This document shows, one piece after another, positions 61,601-64,000 of a DNA stretch of 64,000 nucleotides; the stretch's first letter is position 1; every line of letters begins with the position of its first letter. The notes below the pieces were generated by a model. That model was not told where the DNA came from. It saw only the letters and a list, made by a program, of their open reading frames with translations, and did no database searches. Source of the stretch: Desmonostoc muscorum LEGE 12446 (GTDB lineage: Bacteria > Cyanobacteriota > Cyanobacteriia > Cyanobacteriales > Nostocaceae); contig NZ_JADEXS020000001.1 in NCBI RefSeq assembly GCF_015207005.2, positions 3,348,001 through 3,412,000 of the forward strand, read 5' to 3'. A program made the position numbers and the translations under genes.

Positions 61601-62473
61601 TCTGCAACTCTTGGAAAAGGGCGAGGCGGCGATATTCAAATACAAACCAATTCTTTTTTGCTTACCAACAGTGGACGAGTGAATAGTATCAGTGAAGGAA
61701 CGGGTAATGCAGGTAATATATTTATCGATATTACTGATAAATTGCAAGCCAACCGAGGTGAAATTAAAGCAACCTCCATTCAAGCTGGGGGTGGAGATAT
61801 CAACATCAATGCAAGAGACATCCGCCTCCGCAACAGTAGCGAAATTACAACCAGTGTTTTTAACGGTACAGGCGGGGGCGGTAATATCGATATTCAATCT
61901 GAGATATTTGTTGCTTTAGAGGACAGTGACATCCTCGCAAATGCTGATGCTGGGACTGGAGGTAATATCACAATTAACTCCCCTGTATTTGTGGCACAAT
62001 TTTTCTCATCAGGTCGTAATCCTGGTGACTTTGCCCAATTTCGCGGTAATGGTCAAGTCGATATCTCCGCAGATTCACGACTAGGAGAAAGTGGAGAAGT
62101 TGTCATTAAGAGTATTGACCCCATTCGCAATTTAACGAGCTTACCACAAATACCTGTAGATTCTGAAATCGCGGAAGGTTGTTATAGTCCAACTCAAACT
62201 CAAAGCAAGTTTGTCGTCACTGGACGCGGTGGTTTACCGACCAATCCCAAGGATGTTTTAACTAGCGATGCTGTGCAAGTGGATTGGGTGAGTCTTAAAC
62301 CGAATCCAGAAAATCGACCCACAGCATCTATTAATAATCAAACTACACCAGAATCGATTGTAGAAGCCGCTGGGTGGATAATAAATGCAAAAGGGGAGGT
62401 AATTCTTACAGCAAATGTTCCCACAATTAAACCTGATAGTTATTCGCAGCAACCAGTCATTTGTAGTAGGTAA
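58619..62473 (+). CDS. Filamentous-haemagglutinin-type two-partner-secretion exoprotein (TpsA)
   Basis: A 1284-residue secreted beta-helix protein. The signal peptide ends near NSDRAIAQ (about 31). The TPS domain (about 32-280) has NVESLNPQIDQITGGSQRG, NGVNNILTRVTGSNSSQIFG and the hallmark LLNPNGIIFGENARLDISGS. The rest consists of Gly/Asn-rich beta-helical repeats (GGQIQLNAGTGDLLINSQIA, NSGNLTIRATESVNIT). The C-terminus holds EGCYSPTQTQ and a final Cys (PVICSR). It should leave through a TpsB-type outer-membrane pore, whose gene is not in this window and may lie downstream. A 129-bp internal duplication lies at 59881-60138. Confidence 0.92.
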   Translation: MIFYLIKISVKFSIVILIGIALKNSDRAIAQVIPDNTLGTNVESLNPQIDQITGGSQRGANLFHSFSEFNVGAGKSVYFQNTNGVNNILTRVTGSNSSQIFGTLGVLGKANLFLLNPNGIIFGENARLDISGSFFASTAKSLVFENGLEFNTTKKEAPPLLTINIRPGLQTATNGNITNAGNLTVNTGENLTLFGNTVTSTGTITAPGGRVEIFGDRIGLLDNAKIDVSAVGGGGRVLIGGDFQGQGAVTNATRTFIGKNVTINADAIDRGNGGRVVVWSDGSTKFYGTVSDRGGVNSGNGGFVEISGKQSLEYKGLVDTSATNGNVGTLLLDPTNIEVVDVGGETFDLNDADAFSDSDLGDDGNTKVYADALNFSFTDVILQATENITFTAPVFTFFPGVGLSAEAGDSIFVNNEIISNGGQIQLNAGTGDLLINSQIASLGGDIFLNANNNILVNNQIINQGGQIQLNAGTGDLLINSQIASLGGDIFLNANNNILVNNQIINQGGQIQFNTDQGDIAINSNVFAFEGDLGINTKNLIITQGLVASDNTNSQTVINVKINASESINIIGENSSLISASRGSATGSNLEIDTGTLNIQNGGTIGLLTQSQETAGNLTINARNSINVNGSSISTQNINTQKGGNISIFTEKLLVQDTGSITTLGNGGKAGNLSIQASESIDVINQGTITSAAIQENGAAGDLEIDTKNLNLQNQALVTSSSVGSKNPSGKVTVRANNSVNIETSSQLSSTSIGFGNAGELNLFTGKLTISNSGGVTSQTIGTANAGNLNIYAVDSVNLVNGGIVSTSSFGTGGAGNLYIETKNLHVVDGNSLISTTSSDTGTIYQALQNSAESEIGKQILSLPTEIREFLFESLEAANQQSGTQGNSGNLTIRATESVNITNTGGISTSGTGKAFGGTLFIDTRQLNLQNQSNIFTNTLGSGNAGFLHIRATDALAVSGNSKIYTQAEPGSTGNGGNILLQTERLAITDRADVSSATLGKGRGGDIQIQTNSFLLTNSGRVNSISEGTGNAGNIFIDITDKLQANRGEIKATSIQAGGGDININARDIRLRNSSEITTSVFNGTGGGGNIDIQSEIFVALEDSDILANADAGTGGNITINSPVFVAQFFSSGRNPGDFAQFRGNGQVDISADSRLGESGEVVIKSIDPIRNLTSLPQIPVDSEIAEGCYSPTQTQSKFVVTGRGGLPTNPKDVLTSDAVQVDWVSLKPNPENRPTASINNQTTPESIVEAAGWIINAKGEVILTANVPTIKPDSYSQQPVICSR
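59881..60168. repeat. 129-bp in-frame tandem duplication in the haemagglutinin gene
   Basis: TGGTCAAATTCAGTTAAATG starts at 59881 and again at 60010, with the 129 bases identical apart from changes near the junction, and a third, diverging copy from 60139. Each unit is exactly 43 codons (GGQIQLNAGTGDLLINSQIA...). It adds one full beta-helix layer set, and copy number could vary between strains. Confidence 0.9.
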
Positions 62474-62485
62474 ACCCATTTTTTA

Positions 62486-62580
62486 TCTCACGCAGAGGCG
62501 CAGAGAAGACGAGGATTTATATAGTCAATTAAATCTCTAAAACTCTTATTCTCTCTGCGTCTCTGCGTCTCTGCGTGATA
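62486..62580. repeat. Imperfect inverted CTCTGCGT repeat
   Basis: ACGCAGAGGCGCAGAGAAG on the left faces CTCTCTGCGTCTCTGCGTCT on the right across about 45 bases, in the gap between the haemagglutinin and TPR genes. Another member of the dispersed CTCTGCG family. Confidence 0.7.
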
Positions 62581-62599
62581 CCAATTCATAGCTAAAAAC

Positions 62600-64000
62600 A
62601 TGAAATTATTAAAACATTTTTTAATCGCACTGTTGACAGCATCAATCTGTATATTTCTCTCTCCCGTTTTTGCCATCAATCTTCCCGAAAATCCCCAAGC
62701 ACAAAATCTTTATCAAGCAGGAAAATATGCTGAGGCCGTCAATATTTTAAAACAAGCAATAGCCAGGTTTCAAAGCAATGGCGATAAACTCAATGAAGCT
62801 ATGGCATTGAGTAACCTATCCTTAGCCTATCAACAATTAGGACAATGGTCAGAAGCAGAAACAACTATTACCCAAAGTCTCAATTTATTATCAAAAATTA
62901 ACACTTCTGAAAGTTCACAAATTTTCGCTCAAGCTTTAGATATCCAAGGTCGTCTACAATTATCCCAAGGAAATACAGAAGCAGCCCTTAACAGTTGGCA
63001 ATCAGCAGCTAAGATTTATCAACAATTAAAGGATGATGAATCTTTAACTCGCAATCAAATTAATCAAGCCCAAGCTATGCAAACTTTGGGGTTGTATCTC
63101 CAAGCTGATAAAACATTAATTTCCGTTGCCGAAAGCTTGAGTAAATTACCAGATTCCACCGTGAAAGCTACAGGATTCCTCAGTCTGGGAAATATCCGCC
63201 GCTTAGTCGGTGACTTTGAGAAATCTCAGAAATTTTTAAAGGAAGGTTTAGAAGTTGCTGAACGAGTACAATCCGAACAAATTAAAAGTGATATTTTACT
63301 AAGTTTAGGTAATACATTCCGTAGCCAGAGAAATATTCAAATTAATTTAGACAATAAAGAGAATCAAGAGGATACAAAAAAACATACAAAAGACGCAATT
63401 CAATATTATCAACAAGCGACAAATCAATCAGCAACCCCAACTACCAGAATTAATGCCCAATTAAATTTACTCAGTCTCTTCATAGAAGAAAAGAATTGGG
63501 ACAAAGTATCAACCTTATTACCCCAAATTAAATCTCAGCTTGCAGATTTACCTGTAAGTCGAACATCTGTATACGCCAAGATTAACTTTGCTCAAAGTCT
63601 GATTAAGTATGCAGATAATAAATCTTCAACCCTTCAACCTGCTGCCGAGATACTGACACAAGCAGTTCAACAAGCACAAAGCCTCAAAGATCAGCGAGCT
63701 GAATCCTATGCACTGGGCACTATGGGGGAACTATACCAGAAAACGGGAGATTTTGTACAAGCTGAGAAATTAATTCAGCAAGCTTTGTCAATCGCCCAAA
63801 GTATTAATGCTCGAGATATTGCCTATCAATGGTTATGGCATCTTGGAGGTATTCTAGAAAAACAGGGAGATGGGAAAAGTGCTAGTGCAGCTTATGAGCA
63901 AGCATGGAAAATCCTGACAGATCTCCGTACCGACTTAGTAGCAATGAATCAAAATACCCAGTTTTCCTTCCGCGAAAATGTAGAACCTGTGTATCGAGAC
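62600..64000 (+). CDS. Secreted TPR protein, probable TPR-CHAT (runs off the right edge)
   Basis: The frame is open from the ATG at 62600 to the window end, 467 codons. A signal peptide (LIALLTASICIFLSPVFA) is followed by tetratricopeptide repeats: AQNLYQAGKYAEAVNILKQA, LAYQQLGQWSEAETTITQSL, and later GELYQKTGDFVQAEKLIQQA. The last visible residues NTQFSFRENVEPVYRD match the linker that leads into a C-terminal CHAT domain in cyanobacterial TPR-CHAT proteins. That domain would lie outside the window. The product is exported. It closes the visible CHAT/haemagglutinin locus. Confidence 0.87.
   Translation, partial: MKLLKHFLIALLTASICIFLSPVFAINLPENPQAQNLYQAGKYAEAVNILKQAIARFQSNGDKLNEAMALSNLSLAYQQLGQWSEAETTITQSLNLLSKINTSESSQIFAQALDIQGRLQLSQGNTEAALNSWQSAAKIYQQLKDDESLTRNQINQAQAMQTLGLYLQADKTLISVAESLSKLPDSTVKATGFLSLGNIRRLVGDFEKSQKFLKEGLEVAERVQSEQIKSDILLSLGNTFRSQRNIQINLDNKENQEDTKKHTKDAIQYYQQATNQSATPTTRINAQLNLLSLFIEEKNWDKVSTLLPQIKSQLADLPVSRTSVYAKINFAQSLIKYADNKSSTLQPAAEILTQAVQQAQSLKDQRAESYALGTMGELYQKTGDFVQAEKLIQQALSIAQSINARDIAYQWLWHLGGILEKQGDGKSASAAYEQAWKILTDLRTDLVAMNQNTQFSFRENVEPVYRD

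Noticed and set aside
62488..62679. 63-residue minus-strand frame
   Set aside because: It overlaps the signal-peptide region of the TPR gene and the CTCTGCG repeat; the ETQRRRENK segment is translated repeat.

Overview
This is chromosomal DNA from a filamentous, probably heterocyst-forming (Nostocales) cyanobacterium. The evidence is the many HIP1-type GCGATCGC sites, GGGGANT-type heptamer repeats, phylloquinone (menA/C/E) genes, cyanobacterial-type glutamate-cysteine ligase, an SLH 'iron uptake' porin, and a DUF1822/CHAT/DUF928/haemagglutinin locus. All family names come from recognising protein motifs by eye; no database search was run.

Layout. 1-455: 3' end of proA. 1.1-5.1 kb: phylloquinone genes menA, menC, menE and a convergent DHNA-CoA-type thioesterase. 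Both menC and menE are interrupted by G-rich/C-rich heptamer-repeat insertions that throw the two halves out of frame. 5.2-5.9 kb: PIN toxin/antitoxin pair. 5.9-9.1 kb: four-GAF sensor histidine kinase. A NarL-type response regulator, its plausible partner, lies 6 kb away at 15.2 kb. Between them, all on the minus strand (9.9-14.7 kb), is a putative RiPP (modified peptide) locus: a double-glycine precursor with a Gly-Gly-Gly-Thr repeat tail and no Cys, an APH-fold kinase, a HopA1-family protein, an IS630-like HTH protein and a parvulin-type isomerase. The kinase plus HopA1 pair matches the enzymes that dehydrate Ser/Thr in class V lanthipeptides and thioamitides.

16-23.5 kb: DsbA-like protein, SDR, small membrane protein, NicO metal transporter, secreted alpha/beta hydrolase, two ABM-domain proteins and a porin, all on the plus strand. 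23.5-29.6 kb: small hypotheticals, a Gly-rich bacteriocin-like peptide, a stand-alone tnpB, tRNA-Ser, a metallophosphoesterase, nadA, tRNA-Tyr, tRNA-Thr, and Rieske and tnpB remnants. 29.8-37.2 kb: arfB, gshA, trmL, a LysM/M23 peptidase behind a long leader, and an FAD monooxygenase. 37.5-46 kb: secreted/hypothetical genes and a three-subunit xanthine-dehydrogenase-family molybdoenzyme, split by a repeat-rich spacer and a PhyH-like dioxygenase gene. 46-50 kb: a duplicated glcF scrap, then glcF and glcE.

50.2-64 kb: a plus-strand locus encoding a sigma-like factor, DUF1822 protein, CHAT-CHASE2 protein, DUF928 protein, filamentous-haemagglutinin (two-partner secretion) exoprotein and a TPR protein that probably continues into a CHAT domain past the window edge. 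An IS4-superfamily element with 47-bp inverted repeats and a 6-bp target duplication (ATGGAA) is inserted in the CHAT-CHASE2 gene; removing it restores one open frame of about 801 codons. The two loci most likely to be under-described systems are the kinase/HopA1 RiPP cluster and the CHAT/haemagglutinin locus.
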